Assembly (NCBI GenBank): GCA_902575965.1
Contig: CACGTM010000011.1
Location: 1 to 36,518, forward strand
Source: an uncultured Alphaproteobacteria bacterium
GTDB lineage: Bacteria; Pseudomonadota; Alphaproteobacteria; Rhodospirillales; Rhodospirillaceae
Reading direction: 5' to 3'
DNA length: 36,518 nt
Position 1 is the stretch's first letter; each line of letters starts with the position of its first letter. The position numbers and the translations under genes are program-made. Of the stretch, positions 1-9,034 are shown piece by piece. Below the pieces are notes generated by a model. The model did no database searches, was not told the origin of the DNA, and worked only from the letters and a program-made list of their open reading frames with translations.

Positions 1-573
1 GATTTTATTCAAATCAACTGCAAGACTTTTAAAACCCTGTATTATAAGCTGAAAAGCAAGTTTTTGAATTGCTTTATCCTTTCCAAAGTAAGTGGATAAA
101 AACATTTCTTGAAATTCATTTGACAAAGATAAAGCATTACTAAAAGCTTTGTGCTCTACCAAATAAGAAGTATAAGCAATAGCTAACGTACTATTTAGTT
201 GTGCCAGTTTTTCTCTACATTTATTAATTTCAGGATAAACTCTTTCTGCTACTAGCCAGGAAGAGCAAAGACTAGGGTCATAATTGGAAGCATTAAAACT
301 TTCATCTTCATTACTACCTTTTTCTTCATAACTATATGAAGATTCTGGACCTTCATTAAGAGTTTGATCATATTTTTTTCTTTTATCTTTATGTGATAAA
401 ACTGTAAAGGCCTTGTTTAATGTTCGAAATAGATACTCTGCTTTTTCCTTAGGGCCTTTATAATGGTCTGGATGGTATTTCTTTGCTAAGACCCTATAGA
501 CGGTTTTAATTACTTCAATATCTGCCGATTTATGTATACCCATGAAGGTATAATAATTATTTGATGAGCTCAT
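1..573 (-). CDS. DnaJ (J)-domain protein, C-terminus cut by the window edge
   Basis: The reading frame is open from the ATG at 573 to the left edge, giving 191 residues with no stop, so the C-terminus lies outside the window. Residues about 6-60 form a J domain: helix II is followed by the diagnostic His-Pro-Asp at residues 34-36 (KYHPDHYKG), then helix III and a KDKRKKYD helix IV end. J domains stimulate DnaK/Hsp70 ATPase. After the J domain come an acidic Ser/Glu-rich linker (about 72-95) and an alpha-helical region of unknown family. There is no Gly/Phe region or zinc finger, so this is a type III J-protein, not housekeeping DnaJ. The client cannot be told from the sequence. The J-domain call is firm; the rest of the protein is not recognised. 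Confidence 0.88.
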   Translation of the reverse strand, partial: MSSSNNYYTFMGIHKSADIEVIKTVYRVLAKKYHPDHYKGPKEKAEYLFRTLNKAFTVLSHKDKRKKYDQTLNEGPESSYSYEEKGSNEDESFNASNYDPSLCSSWLVAERVYPEINKCREKLAQLNSTLAIAYTSYLVEHKAFSNALSLSNEFQEMFLSTYFGKDKAIQKLAFQLIIQGFKSLAVDLNKI

Positions 574-615
574 CAATAAATAAACGTCCAAATATCGTAG
601 ATTTTAGTTTTATTA

Positions 616-840
616 TTATTCAGGGGAAAAATTAACTATAAGTTGACATTTTGTCTTACCAACACCTACACAATCCCAAGAATTTCCAGTAGCAGTATCA
701 AAAATCACTCCATTTTCAAGCTCGTATCTTCCTGAATATATTTCTTCCTGCTGATTATTTGGTTTCAAAATAGATGCAGCAACTATAATACTTATAGCGA
801 GTATTATCAGCCCCATTCCAGTTGATATGTTATCTCCCAC
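616..840 (-). CDS. small membrane-anchored protein, GTG start
   Basis: This is a 74-residue protein with an N-terminal hydrophobic segment (about residues 9-25), then a short polar domain containing two Cys (about 56 and 65) and a likely beta hairpin (SGRYELENGVIFDTATG). The Cys pair and the leader-like topology suggest an N-in, C-out anchor with the small domain in the periplasm. The GTG start at 840 is supported by an AGGAG ribosome-binding site six bases upstream. It lies 42 bases downstream of the J-domain gene start, on the same strand, so it precedes that gene in transcription. No family is recognised. Confidence 0.62.
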   Translation of the reverse strand: MGDNISTGMGLIILAISIIVAASILKPNNQQEEIYSGRYELENGVIFDTATGNSWDCVGVGKTKCQLIVNFSPE

Positions 841-981
841 AAAAAACTCCTGTATGAATATAAATCAATATGTTTAAATAGAAAATTGATGCTATAAAGC
901 TACTTTATCGATAAATTTTTCCTAATATTGTCGTATATGTTAAAGTATACAAGTATTATTTTCTATAGAATGAGACCTTGA

Positions 982-3231
982 GTGAAAACCCTTATAAAGA
1001 GTACACTAATTATTGTCTTTGTTATGTTATTCAATCTTGAATTAGCAGCAAACACAAATGCCCTTAATACCCAAAGGGCTAAATTAAATGACATTGAAAT
1101 TGCAAAAATAAGAGACTCAATAAATAAAGATAGCAAGACAAGAGTAATTATTCAAATGCAGACATTTGATGATATTACAATATCCCCAATTCATGGAATT
1201 TCAAAAACTTCAAACCAAGGAATAATATTTAATAAAGAAGAGAGTATAAATAATAGAAAAAGAATTATTACTGAGACTTTAAATTCTAAAAGAGACTTTC
1301 TAGATAGGAAATCCATTAAAATAAAAAAAACTTACTCAAATCTTCCTCTTTTCATTTCAGAAATTAATTTAGAACAACTTAATTTACTTTTATCATCTAA
1401 TTGGGTTGAAAATATCTTTTTGGATAAAAAAATTAAACCTATATGGAATAAAATTAAAACAGAATACTCTCATAAGTCGATCAATCAAGAAAAAGAACTA
1501 TTAGAAAATATCAAGATTGATGGACAAAAGAAAGAAAGTTTAGAAACTAAATTAAATAATAGCACTTTAAATATTGGCGCTGATAAAGTTTGGGCAAAAG
1601 GATTTACCGGAAAGGGTCAGACTATTGTAGTTATTGATGATGGTGTTGATTCTCAACACGACATGTTTAGAAATAAAATTGTTTCAGAAGCATGTTTTTC
1701 AGAGAGAGGAAATGAAAATGACATATCATTATGCCCGAATGGTTCTGTTAGCCAAGTTGGAAATGGGGCTGCAAGTAATTGTAGACTAATAGTAGATGCA
1801 TGCGATCATGGGACTCATGTTGCTGGAATCGCATTAGGAAATGATCAAAACGGTGCTATTAGAAGAGGCGTTGCTTATGAAGCAAATTTAATCCCAATAC
1901 AAGTTTTTACAAATATAAATGACCCCGATGAATGTGAAACTGATGAAGGATGCACTAGAGCATATTTATCATCAATACTTGGTGCTTTAAACCATGTAAT
2001 CGATCTATCAAGGAATTACAATATTGCATCTGTTAACATGAGTCTTGGTGGTAATGATTTATATGAAGAATATTGTGATGATGATTTTAGGAAAGTCACA
2101 ATTGATAGCCTTAAGTCTTTAGATATTGCTACAGTTATATCTGCAGGAAATGATGGTGCAGTTGGAAGCATTAATGCACCTGCTTGCGTATCGAGTGCGA
2201 TTGCAGTTAGTTCAGTTGTAATCACTCAGCCTGATGATCAGGTAAACCAATCACCATTAGTTGATCTACTCGCCCCTGGATTTAATATAAGGTCAGCGTC
2301 TTTTGGTAATAATTATATTTTTGCCTCAGGGACTTCAATGGCTGCACCTCATGTTGCAGGCGCTTTTGCTTTACTTAAATCAGCAAAACCAAATTCTAGT
2401 GTATTTGATATAGAAAATTCACTTAAAGAGTCCGGAATTAGAGTAACAACTCCAAATTGGAACTGGGAAACACCAAGACTGAATGTATTAAGTGCATTTA
2501 ATTTATTAGACAATGGAAAAATTATCTCCGGAACAACAATATTAAGTATTTTTGGCCCATCAAATACAAAAGCAGAGTCATTTATAAGGTTATACAATGC
2601 AAGTAATATTAGCGGCTCTGTATCAGGAATAATTATAGATGATTCAATCGGTGAAGCTGTTTCAACTTTTAACCTTGAAATACCTTCAAATGCATCAAAA
2701 CAATTCTCATTTAAGGAAATAGTACTAGAAGCATCACCTAGATTTGATACAGATAATAAACCCAACCAATTATACACAATACATTTAACATCAACCTTTA
2801 GAGGATATGTTCAGCATATTCTTTGGAATCCATCAGCAAATTCTTTAACAAACATTTCTGGTTGTAGAGAAGGCTTATCAGATGATGTAAAAACTATGGG
2901 CAATATTCATACGTCATTACTAAAGGATTATCCAAGTTATTTATTCGTCCATAACAGCTCTCAAGAAGCAAGCAAACCTAATTTTACAGTTAGGGATTCT
3001 AATGATGGCTCTATTCTTGGTAGCTTTACTATTGAAGAAAATATTCCTTCAAAATCAACAGCCGTAATTTTTGCAAGCGACCTTTTGGAGTTATTTGGTG
3101 AAGAACCAAAGCCAGACCAAACTTATCTAAATATAATAATGGACGATAAATTTAATGGTTATGCACAACATATGATTGACAATTCAAAAGGTGGGTTGAT
3201 TACTAACATGTCCCCAAAATGTAACCTATAA
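982..3231 (+). CDS. secreted subtilisin-like serine protease (S8) with duplicated C-terminal module
   Basis: This 749-residue protein starts at GTG with a Sec signal peptide (about 1-25) and an inhibitor-like prodomain (about 50-155). The S8 peptidase domain (about 195-505) has the full catalytic set: Asp219 in VVIDDGVD, His276 in DHGTHVAG, oxyanion Asn390 in SAGNDG and Ser452 in GTSMAAPHVAG. After it come two tandem beta-rich modules of about 100 residues (about 520-628 and 640-747). They share the endings GYVQHILWN...LTNISGC and GYAQHMIDN...ITNMSPKC, so they look like an internal duplication. The protein probably acts outside the cytoplasm in peptide scavenging or surface proteolysis. The ribosome-binding site is weak, so the GTG start is chosen because it completes the signal peptide. 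The protease call is firm; the function of the modules is unknown. Confidence 0.93.
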   Translation: MKTLIKSTLIIVFVMLFNLELAANTNALNTQRAKLNDIEIAKIRDSINKDSKTRVIIQMQTFDDITISPIHGISKTSNQGIIFNKEESINNRKRIITETLNSKRDFLDRKSIKIKKTYSNLPLFISEINLEQLNLLLSSNWVENIFLDKKIKPIWNKIKTEYSHKSINQEKELLENIKIDGQKKESLETKLNNSTLNIGADKVWAKGFTGKGQTIVVIDDGVDSQHDMFRNKIVSEACFSERGNENDISLCPNGSVSQVGNGAASNCRLIVDACDHGTHVAGIALGNDQNGAIRRGVAYEANLIPIQVFTNINDPDECETDEGCTRAYLSSILGALNHVIDLSRNYNIASVNMSLGGNDLYEEYCDDDFRKVTIDSLKSLDIATVISAGNDGAVGSINAPACVSSAIAVSSVVITQPDDQVNQSPLVDLLAPGFNIRSASFGNNYIFASGTSMAAPHVAGAFALLKSAKPNSSVFDIENSLKESGIRVTTPNWNWETPRLNVLSAFNLLDNGKIISGTTILSIFGPSNTKAESFIRLYNASNISGSVSGIIIDDSIGEAVSTFNLEIPSNASKQFSFKEIVLEASPRFDTDNKPNQLYTIHLTSTFRGYVQHILWNPSANSLTNISGCREGLSDDVKTMGNIHTSLLKDYPSYLFVHNSSQEASKPNFTVRDSNDGSILGSFTIEENIPSKSTAVIFASDLLELFGEEPKPDQTYLNIIMDDKFNGYAQHMIDNSKGGLITNMSPKCNL

Positions 3232-3247
3232 ATAATCCCATAAAAAT

Positions 3248-3538
3248 TTAATCATAACGGTTCATTCTTCCAATTTCTTCTCTAATTTTCGATAAATTCT
3301 CTATTATACTTTCGTTCTGTGTCTCACAATATAAAGAAATCCAAAAACCAATTACTCCCCCTACAAGGGAAATATAGAATCCAGATTCAAAACCATATTG
3401 AAAAACTTTATCAAAACTAGAAGTAAGATAGGTGCTACCTGCTGAAACCATTGCTGCTTGCGTAATAACACCTGTAAAAATACCTGTAGTAAGAAAACCA
3501 GAAATAAAGCCAAATAAAATAGACCTAAACAAAAACAT
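3248..3538 (-). CDS. small glycine-rich integral membrane protein
   Basis: The 96-residue protein has two predicted membrane segments (about 5-32 and 50-70) rich in Gly, Phe and Ile, including FGFISGFLTTGIFTG and ISLVGGVIGFWISL. A polar, probably cytoplasmic C-terminal helix follows (about 72-96). The start is well supported by GGAGG five bases before the ATG. It is convergent with the protease gene, separated by only 16 bases. No family is recognised. Confidence 0.68.
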   Translation of the reverse strand: MFLFRSILFGFISGFLTTGIFTGVITQAAMVSAGSTYLTSSFDKVFQYGFESGFYISLVGGVIGFWISLYCETQNESIIENLSKIREEIGRMNRYD

Positions 3539-3619
3539 AAAATCCTCCAGTAAATCTAAAGAAAATTGTTGAGATTACTTATAAAGACTTATTCAAAATG
3601 AAATTAACTTATATTATGA

Positions 3620-3841
3620 TTAACTCTGAAGATAAAGCTTTACTTTCTTATCTTTAAATGAAGCTAATATATATTTATTATTTCCCTCATCAGTTTTTGG
3701 TAATAATAAAATTTCATTATTTTCTAATAATTTTATTGCTTCTTCTTTGTTAAGTGAAAAACCATCCATAATGCCCTGCATTATTTTTGAGATCTCTTCA
3801 AAAAATTCTCTTTTATCAGACTGTTTAATTTCTTCATTCAT
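3620..3841 (-). CDS. small hypothetical protein at the end of the dctP operon
   Basis: This is a 73-residue soluble protein. It has a helical first half (MQGIMDGFSLNKEEAIKLL) that could be a small helix-turn-helix or EF-like helical pair, and a beta-rich second half (EILLLPK...NKYILASFKDKKVKLYL). Its ATG lies inside the last codons of the upstream TRAP receptor gene (8-base overlap), so translation is probably coupled. The domain is not recognised. The context suggests only co-expression with the receptor. Confidence 0.6.
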   Translation of the reverse strand: MNEEIKQSDKREFFEEISKIMQGIMDGFSLNKEEAIKLLENNEILLLPKTDEGNNKYILASFKDKKVKLYLQS

Positions 3842-4898
3842 GTGCTTTAAAATTTTTTTCTTGTTTACTTAATTTTTTATATAAATCTTTTTTAATTTTA
3901 ATTAAATCATACAGCTTTCTCTCTTCAGCTGAAGAGTTCTTAATAATTTTTTTAGTTAGAGGTAAGGATTTATTTTTAAAAAGCTCTATCTCATTACTAT
4001 TTAATTCATGAATTATTAATTTATCTTCTGAAAGTGATTCTAATAATCCTTTATTTTCAGCTAATACTAATCTTTTATATTTATCTTTATTCATCAATGA
4101 ATTAAAAAAAACATCCTTTTGCATATTATTTAGTTTTTCAAACCACTTCATATTAGCAACGATTACAGCAAAAACATATGCGTGTTTTGAAATTGTATAA
4201 TAGCTTGCTGCATCATAAATACCACCACTGATATATAATTGCGTACTCTGCTCACCACCATCAATTAACCCAGACTGTAGTGCCGGAATTATATCAGTAA
4301 ACGGTATTTGAGTAAAATCAGCACCTAAAATTTTAATTAATTTAATTGATATATCATCAACACTGACCCGTATTCTTTTTCCTATAAGGTCATTTGGCTC
4401 AGTAAGTCGGAAAGTTGAGTAAAAGTTTACCCATCCGCCATACATCCAGTCTAACATTACTAGACCTTTTTTACGCATAAGTGATGACACAAAGTCCTTT
4501 ACATCAGATTCAAGTATAAAAGATATTTCTCTCTCATTATCAAATAAATATGGAAGCCTAAGGAGGCTTAATTCTGGAATTACCAAACTTAACCCAGATA
4601 CAGAGATTCCAGATATTTGCACCTTATTCCTTCTTAAATTCCTCAGGATTGTTTCTTCAGGACCTAATTCTGCGTTCATAAAAGTTTTTATATTAAATTC
4701 TGACGGTAATGATTTCTCTATATTATCTGTAAACTCTTTCCAATAATAATAACCTGCAGTATCTTTTACGCCTCTACCTGCAATAATTAAATCATTATTA
4801 TTTTTTCCCAGAACTAAATTAGATTGTAAGTATATAATCGAAAAAAGAAATATGCCTAAAGCAGGTAAACTAAAAACTTTCAAAAAGTGCAACATCAT
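3834..4898 (-). CDS. TRAP transporter solute-binding protein, DctP family (orphan)
   Basis: This 354-residue periplasmic receptor has a signal peptide (about 1-32) and DctP-family features: GPEETILRNLRRNKVQISG near the N-terminal lobe, LLRLPYLFDNEREISFIL, the substrate-carboxylate Arg region GKRIRVS, and FTDIIPALQSGLIDGGEQ followed by a KHAYVF strand. DctP proteins deliver carboxylates or similar small solutes to DctQ/DctM permeases. No DctQ or DctM gene is present in the window, so this receptor is an orphan here. The gene overlaps the end of the DUF1330 gene by 29 bases and the start of the following small gene by 8 bases, indicating one transcript. The start may be the first or second Met. 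The substrate is unknown. Confidence 0.9.
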   Translation of the reverse strand: MMLHFLKVFSLPALGIFLFSIIYLQSNLVLGKNNNDLIIAGRGVKDTAGYYYWKEFTDNIEKSLPSEFNIKTFMNAELGPEETILRNLRRNKVQISGISVSGLSLVIPELSLLRLPYLFDNEREISFILESDVKDFVSSLMRKKGLVMLDWMYGGWVNFYSTFRLTEPNDLIGKRIRVSVDDISIKLIKILGADFTQIPFTDIIPALQSGLIDGGEQSTQLYISGGIYDAASYYTISKHAYVFAVIVANMKWFEKLNNMQKDVFFNSLMNKDKYKRLVLAENKGLLESLSEDKLIIHELNSNEIELFKNKSLPLTKKIIKNSSAEERKLYDLIKIKKDLYKKLSKQEKNFKAHE

Positions 4899-5166
4899 AT
4901 ATACCTGTATTATCTCTCAATGGCTTTACTTCAGCCTGGTATACATCGGAATAAAAGAACTTTTCGGCATCTTCAAATGTAGGAAATTTAGAGACAACCA
5001 TACTTCTTCCTTCCAAATAATCACCTTCTGAGACTTTCTTCGCTGGTCCCCTTATCATATATGAACCACCATATTCCTTAGTCATTTCTTCAGCTCTTAT
5101 GACATATTCCTCAAACTCTTTTGTTCTATTTGTAAATTTGACCAACGCTACAACATAACCAGCCAT
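4870..5166 (-). CDS. DUF1330 family protein
   Basis: This is a 98-residue ferredoxin-like (dimeric alpha/beta-barrel) protein with the DUF1330 pattern: MAGYVVALVKF at the start, YGGSYMIRGP in the middle, then MVVSKFPTFEDAEKFFYSDVYQ and a final IYDVALFE strand. The start is placed at the ATG at 5166 and not at the in-frame ATG at 5178, because the latter lies within the GGAGG ribosome-binding site that serves 5166 with a five-base spacer. It is the first gene of an overlapping operon with the TRAP receptor. Members of this family are small enzymes or binding proteins of undefined reaction. Confidence 0.9.
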   Translation of the reverse strand: MAGYVVALVKFTNRTKEFEEYVIRAEEMTKEYGGSYMIRGPAKKVSEGDYLEGRSMVVSKFPTFEDAEKFFYSDVYQAEVKPLRDNTGIYDVALFESF

Positions 5167-5257
5167 CAGACCCTCCATTAAATAAAATTAATATTCCTAA
5201 ATATGTAAAAAATGAGTTATTATGACCATATAAATATTTAAAATTCACTAAATAGTA

Positions 5258-6742
5258 ATGATAGCAGATATACAATTTAATAATACATTTTCGAGTTTGC
5301 CAGAAACTTTTTATAAAAAAGTAAAACCAACTCCGGTAAAATCTCCTTCTATAATTATACTTAATACAAGATTATGTGAAGAATTAAATTTACAATCAGA
5401 AAAACTATTTACCGAGCAAGGTACAAATTTACTCTCAGGCAACTATATTCCCAAAGATGCGTCTCCAATTTCTATGGCCTATGGCGGACATCAATTTGGC
5501 CATTGGGTTCCTCAGTTAGGTGATGGTAGAGCAATTCTCCTTGGTGAAATTAATAACAAAAATGATACTAAATATGATTTTCAATTAAAAGGTTCTGGCA
5601 TTACACCTTATTCTAGAAATGGTGACGGAAGATCCGCATTAGGACCAGTTATAAGGGAATATTTGGTTAGTGAGTCAATGCATTACCTCAACATACCTTC
5701 AACACGATCACTATCAATTGTTGAGACTGGTGAGTACGTTATGCGCGATAGAATTCTCCCAGGAGGTATTTTAACAAGGATTGCAAAAAGCCATATTAGG
5801 GTGGGAACTTTTCAGTATTTTTTTGCTAAAAATGATCTCGTATCTTTAAAAATTCTAAAGGACTATACTATTAATAGATATTACCAAAAAGAAATTTTTG
5901 GAGATAAAACTTCATTAAATTTATTAAAACTTATTTCTGAAAAACAAGCTAAATTAATTGCTCTATGGCAAAGTATTGGATTTATTCATGGGGTCATGAA
6001 TACTGATAATACATCTATAATTGGTGATACGATTGACTATGGGCCATGTGCATTTATGGATAATTATGACCCAAGTACATGCTTTAGCTCTATAGATCAA
6101 AACAAAAGATACGCATATAAAAACCAACCTAAAGTTGCACAATGGAATTTAGCTATGCTTGCTAATTCGATTTTACCTTTAATAGCTGAAGAAATGGGCA
6201 GTGAAGCAAAAGCAATTAAAGATGCAGAAAATATTATATATGATTTTGAAAATATTTATAAAAGTTACTACTATAATATATTTAGAAATAAAATTGGACT
6301 AACCAAGAAAAAAGAAGAAGACATTTCAATTATTAATGAACTCCTTGAAATTATGTATGATGAAAAATTAGACTTCACTTCTACCTTTAGAAATTTATCT
6401 CTACTTTTATCTAAAAATAAGGAAATCAACAAACAAAATATAAACCTAACAAATACAAAATTTAGAGATTGGGTTTTAAAATGGAAGAAAAGATTAACTT
6501 TTGAAGATTTAAATATACAAAAAATAATTACTAGTTTAAATAAAAGTAACCCATCATTAATCCCAAGAAATCATATAATAGAAAATATTATTGAAGAAGC
6601 TTCATTTAATAATAATTACGAGCCTCTAAAAACTTATGAGAAATTTATACACAAGCCCTATGATGACAAAAATATACCTATAGAGTTCATAACTCCACCA
6701 CGAGTTATAAATAAAAATTACAAAACATTTTGCGGAACATAA
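5258..6742 (+). CDS. selO: SelO (YdiU/UPF0061) protein adenylyltransferase
   Basis: This 494-residue pseudokinase-fold enzyme of the SelO family transfers AMP from ATP to protein Ser/Thr/Tyr and is linked to redox control. All family signatures are present: MAYGGHQFGHWVPQLGDGR, FQLKGSGITPYSRNGDGR (Lys111), LSIVETGEYVMRD, GTFQYFFA, and the catalytic/metal segment HGVMNTDN (Asp250, Asn251) with TIDYGP (Asp260). The C-terminus ends in the conserved Cys-Gly-Thr, the position that is selenocysteine in some eukaryotic members and Cys here. The length is normal for bacterial SelO. It is divergent from the DUF1330-dctP operon and is followed 13 bases later by a small secreted protein. Confidence 0.96.
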   Translation: MIADIQFNNTFSSLPETFYKKVKPTPVKSPSIIILNTRLCEELNLQSEKLFTEQGTNLLSGNYIPKDASPISMAYGGHQFGHWVPQLGDGRAILLGEINNKNDTKYDFQLKGSGITPYSRNGDGRSALGPVIREYLVSESMHYLNIPSTRSLSIVETGEYVMRDRILPGGILTRIAKSHIRVGTFQYFFAKNDLVSLKILKDYTINRYYQKEIFGDKTSLNLLKLISEKQAKLIALWQSIGFIHGVMNTDNTSIIGDTIDYGPCAFMDNYDPSTCFSSIDQNKRYAYKNQPKVAQWNLAMLANSILPLIAEEMGSEAKAIKDAENIIYDFENIYKSYYYNIFRNKIGLTKKKEEDISIINELLEIMYDEKLDFTSTFRNLSLLLSKNKEINKQNINLTNTKFRDWVLKWKKRLTFEDLNIQKIITSLNKSNPSLIPRNHIIENIIEEASFNNNYEPLKTYEKFIHKPYDDKNIPIEFITPPRVINKNYKTFCGT

Positions 6743-6755
6743 TTAGGAGTTCTTT

Positions 6756-7025
6756 ATGAAGAAAATATTTTTTATAATTACATTATTATATACTACAAAT
6801 TTAAACGCGCAGGAAAGTTATAAATTTGATGAACAATCTTGTAAAGAAATTTACTATGGCATAATAAGCTTTCTTGAAAATACTGATATTGCATTTAAAC
6901 AAGCAGGGGAAGCGATAGGTAAAGATAAAAAGGTTGCTAAGGATAAATATGAGGAAGCTTTTGGTTTAACTCAACTGGCAGCCAATTATACACAGGTTTT
7001 CGAGGTTTTTTGCACTACAAAATAA
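6756..7025 (+). CDS. small secreted protein
   Basis: This 89-residue protein has a clear Sec signal peptide (MKKIFFIITLLYTTNLNAQ, cleavage after about residue 18). The mature part is about 70 residues, helical, and contains two Cys (DEQSCKE near the N-terminus and FCTTK at the extreme C-terminus) that could form a periplasmic disulfide. AGGAG precedes the ATG. It sits 13 bases after selO and just before a GST gene, so the three probably share a transcript. No family is recognised. Confidence 0.7.
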   Translation: MKKIFFIITLLYTTNLNAQESYKFDEQSCKEIYYGIISFLENTDIAFKQAGEAIGKDKKVAKDKYEEAFGLTQLAANYTQVFEVFCTTK

Positions 7026-7036
7026 AAAGGAACATT

Positions 7037-7750
7037 ATGAAATTATTTTACTCACCAATTCATGCATTTGCTCATAAAGTATTAATTACAGCTTATGAAG
7101 CAGGTATCTGGGATAAAATTGAACCGGTAGCAGTTTATCCTTTTCGTGAGGGTTATGACATAACGCCAATAAATCCTTATAATAAAGTACCAACCCTTAC
7201 ACTTGATAATGGTTATGCCTTATATGGGAGCCAGGCAATTGTAGAATATCTGGACTCACTTTCAATAAATGACAATTCTTTATACCCTAAAGATATGAAC
7301 ATTAGGATTGACACTTTAAGAAGACTAGCTTTATCAGACACACTATTTGATATTTTAACTCAGCTTACTCTTGATCCTGACTATGGTGAGGGAAAAAGAG
7401 AAAAGTTTATTCAGTGGTTGTGGCCAAAAGTAATAAGTAGCTTAACTGTTATGGACAAGGAAACAGATTTAAATAGAAATTTTGATATTGGAGACGCTGC
7501 CCAAGTGCATGCTCTGACATATCTCGAACTAATAGTACCCGAGTACGTACCAAATTCAGATATTATACCATCTAATTTTGACTACAAGAAAAATTATAGA
7601 AATCTTGATAAATGGTTCAAACAAGTATCAAAAAGAGAATCAATAAAGTTTCACTACCAAAAACCATTTGACGGTGATGACTCTCCTGAGAATTGTAAAA
7701 GACATGTAAAGCAAGTGCTAGAGCTTCAAGAATTATATAAATCTAAATAA
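7037..7750 (+). CDS. glutathione S-transferase family protein
   Basis: This 237-residue protein has a thioredoxin-fold N-terminal domain starting KLFYSPIHAFAHKVL, with the cis-proline segment NKVPTL (about 58-63) and the glutathione gamma-Glu site GSQAIVEYLD (about 73-82). A long all-helical C-terminal domain follows. Start at 7037 because AAGGA lies directly upstream; the further ATG at 7010 overlaps the preceding gene and adds a non-homologous stretch. GSTs conjugate or transfer glutathione; the substrate is unknown. The Ser at position 6 region is a candidate catalytic residue. Confidence 0.88.
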   Translation: MKLFYSPIHAFAHKVLITAYEAGIWDKIEPVAVYPFREGYDITPINPYNKVPTLTLDNGYALYGSQAIVEYLDSLSINDNSLYPKDMNIRIDTLRRLALSDTLFDILTQLTLDPDYGEGKREKFIQWLWPKVISSLTVMDKETDLNRNFDIGDAAQVHALTYLELIVPEYVPNSDIIPSNFDYKKNYRNLDKWFKQVSKRESIKFHYQKPFDGDDSPENCKRHVKQVLELQELYKSK

Positions 7751-7768
7751 TTTCTCAGAAATTATTTA
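7744..7768. terminator. AT-rich inverted repeat between convergent genes
   Basis: An 11-base-pair perfect inverted repeat (TAAATAATTTC and its complement) with a three-base TCA loop contains both stop codons of the convergent GST and methyltransferase genes. Its position suggests a shared bidirectional transcription stop. It is weak because the stem is almost all A-T and lacks a clean U-tract. Confidence 0.4.
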
Positions 7769-8943
7769 ACTGCACCAAAAAACTGAACTCTACCAATCCC
7801 ACCTTTTGCAGAGGTATGAATATTATCAAATGGCTTTTCAAATAATTTAAAATTACCTTCATGATCTCTATCAGCCCATACATCAATTACATTAGATTTT
7901 TTAAAGCCACCTAACTCCATAAATTCAGACCTTTCCATTGAAGTCCACTGCCTCCAAAAAGGTTCTGCGTTATAATAGCTATCCCAATTTAACATAAATT
8001 GAGCATGTAAACTGTAGTCCCCTCCATAGGGTATATCGTAACTAATACAAACTCCTCCGGGTTTTAGAACTCTATACATTTCTTTAATAACCTTCTCAGA
8101 TGCAGAGCGAGAAGTTTCATGAAAAACTCCTCCACTAATAACCAGATCAAAATGAGAATCAGGAAACTTAATATTCTCCCCTGATTGTTGTAAGAAATTG
8201 ATGTTCTTACCAAGTGAATTTGCCCTTGCGTGTCCATATCGCAATATCGCTGCACCTACGTCAATTGCAAAAATTTCTGAGTCAGGATAAGCGTCTGCAA
8301 ATGGTGTTGATGTCCAACCAATAGCACAGCCGACATCAAGGATTTTAGTAGGTTTAAAATCAGGATAATAATGTTTGATTGTATTAATAATTGCAGTTGC
8401 CCCGCCTTCTCCCCAACGGCCAGCATATCCTTTAGTGTAATAGTAAGCGCCGCGGTCATAAACAGCTCCAGACATTATATCATTTTGACCAAGACTTGTT
8501 TGATATCCTCCTGGCATAGCATGGATATCAATACTATCTATATATTTAGGCATTTCAAAATTACTATCTAAAGTTAGACTCCCAATGGGGTTTTTCTTAA
8601 CTTTATTGTAATAAGCTTCCATTCTATCTTTATTTTTTTCAGTAATTTCAATCTGGTTATCCCAGAGCATTTCCTGCATATTTCTTGCAATACAGCTCCA
8701 AAATTGTGTGAAATTATCAGCCATCATGGCTTTATGAACTTCATCACAATCTTTTGGTTCTCTTTTATGTTTCTTGATGAACTCTGGTTTAACTCTTTTT
8801 TCATAAACCAATTCGTCGAAAGGGTAGACAAAGTCACTTAAATATAATTTCAAATTAACAATAAAGTCTTCCCTTGCATGACCATCATGGTCTGGCAAGG
8901 GCATCATATCGTGCTCAAAAGGCTGGTCTATTACTGGTAGCAT
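7762..8943 (-). CDS. SAM-dependent methyltransferase with ~170-residue N-terminal domain (no leader)
   Basis: This is a 393-residue protein. The C-terminal class I methyltransferase domain has motif I KILDVGCAIG (about 201-209), an acidic strand-2 end SEIFAIDVG, HFDLVISGGVFHE, and MYRVLKPGGV. The N-terminal half (about 1-170) is a conserved extra domain, also found in the paralogue at 24905-26101; both contain a DF...YP segment and a (A/P)GGY/PAGY stretch before the catalytic domain. Start is placed at the ATG at 8943 because a GGGGGTGAT ribosome-binding site precedes it; the upstream TTG at 8958 would lie in front of that site. No signal peptide is seen, unlike the paralogue. The acceptor substrate is unknown. 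Confidence 0.86.
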   Translation of the reverse strand: MLPVIDQPFEHDMMPLPDHDGHAREDFIVNLKLYLSDFVYPFDELVYEKRVKPEFIKKHKREPKDCDEVHKAMMADNFTQFWSCIARNMQEMLWDNQIEITEKNKDRMEAYYNKVKKNPIGSLTLDSNFEMPKYIDSIDIHAMPGGYQTSLGQNDIMSGAVYDRGAYYYTKGYAGRWGEGGATAIINTIKHYYPDFKPTKILDVGCAIGWTSTPFADAYPDSEIFAIDVGAAILRYGHARANSLGKNINFLQQSGENIKFPDSHFDLVISGGVFHETSRSASEKVIKEMYRVLKPGGVCISYDIPYGGDYSLHAQFMLNWDSYYNAEPFWRQWTSMERSEFMELGGFKKSNVIDVWADRDHEGNFKLFEKPFDNIHTSAKGGIGRVQFFGAVK

Positions 8944-9034
8944 TGTAATCACCCCCAAAAAATATACAATTTATTTGATTATAATTAACTTTTTATTATA
9001 AGATTAGTCTTAAATCCTTAAAGGCTCAAAAATA

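Noticed and set aside
2349-2777. 142-codon minus-strand frame inside the protease
   Set aside because: Antisense shadow of a well-supported S8 protease; no start signal or recognisable domain.
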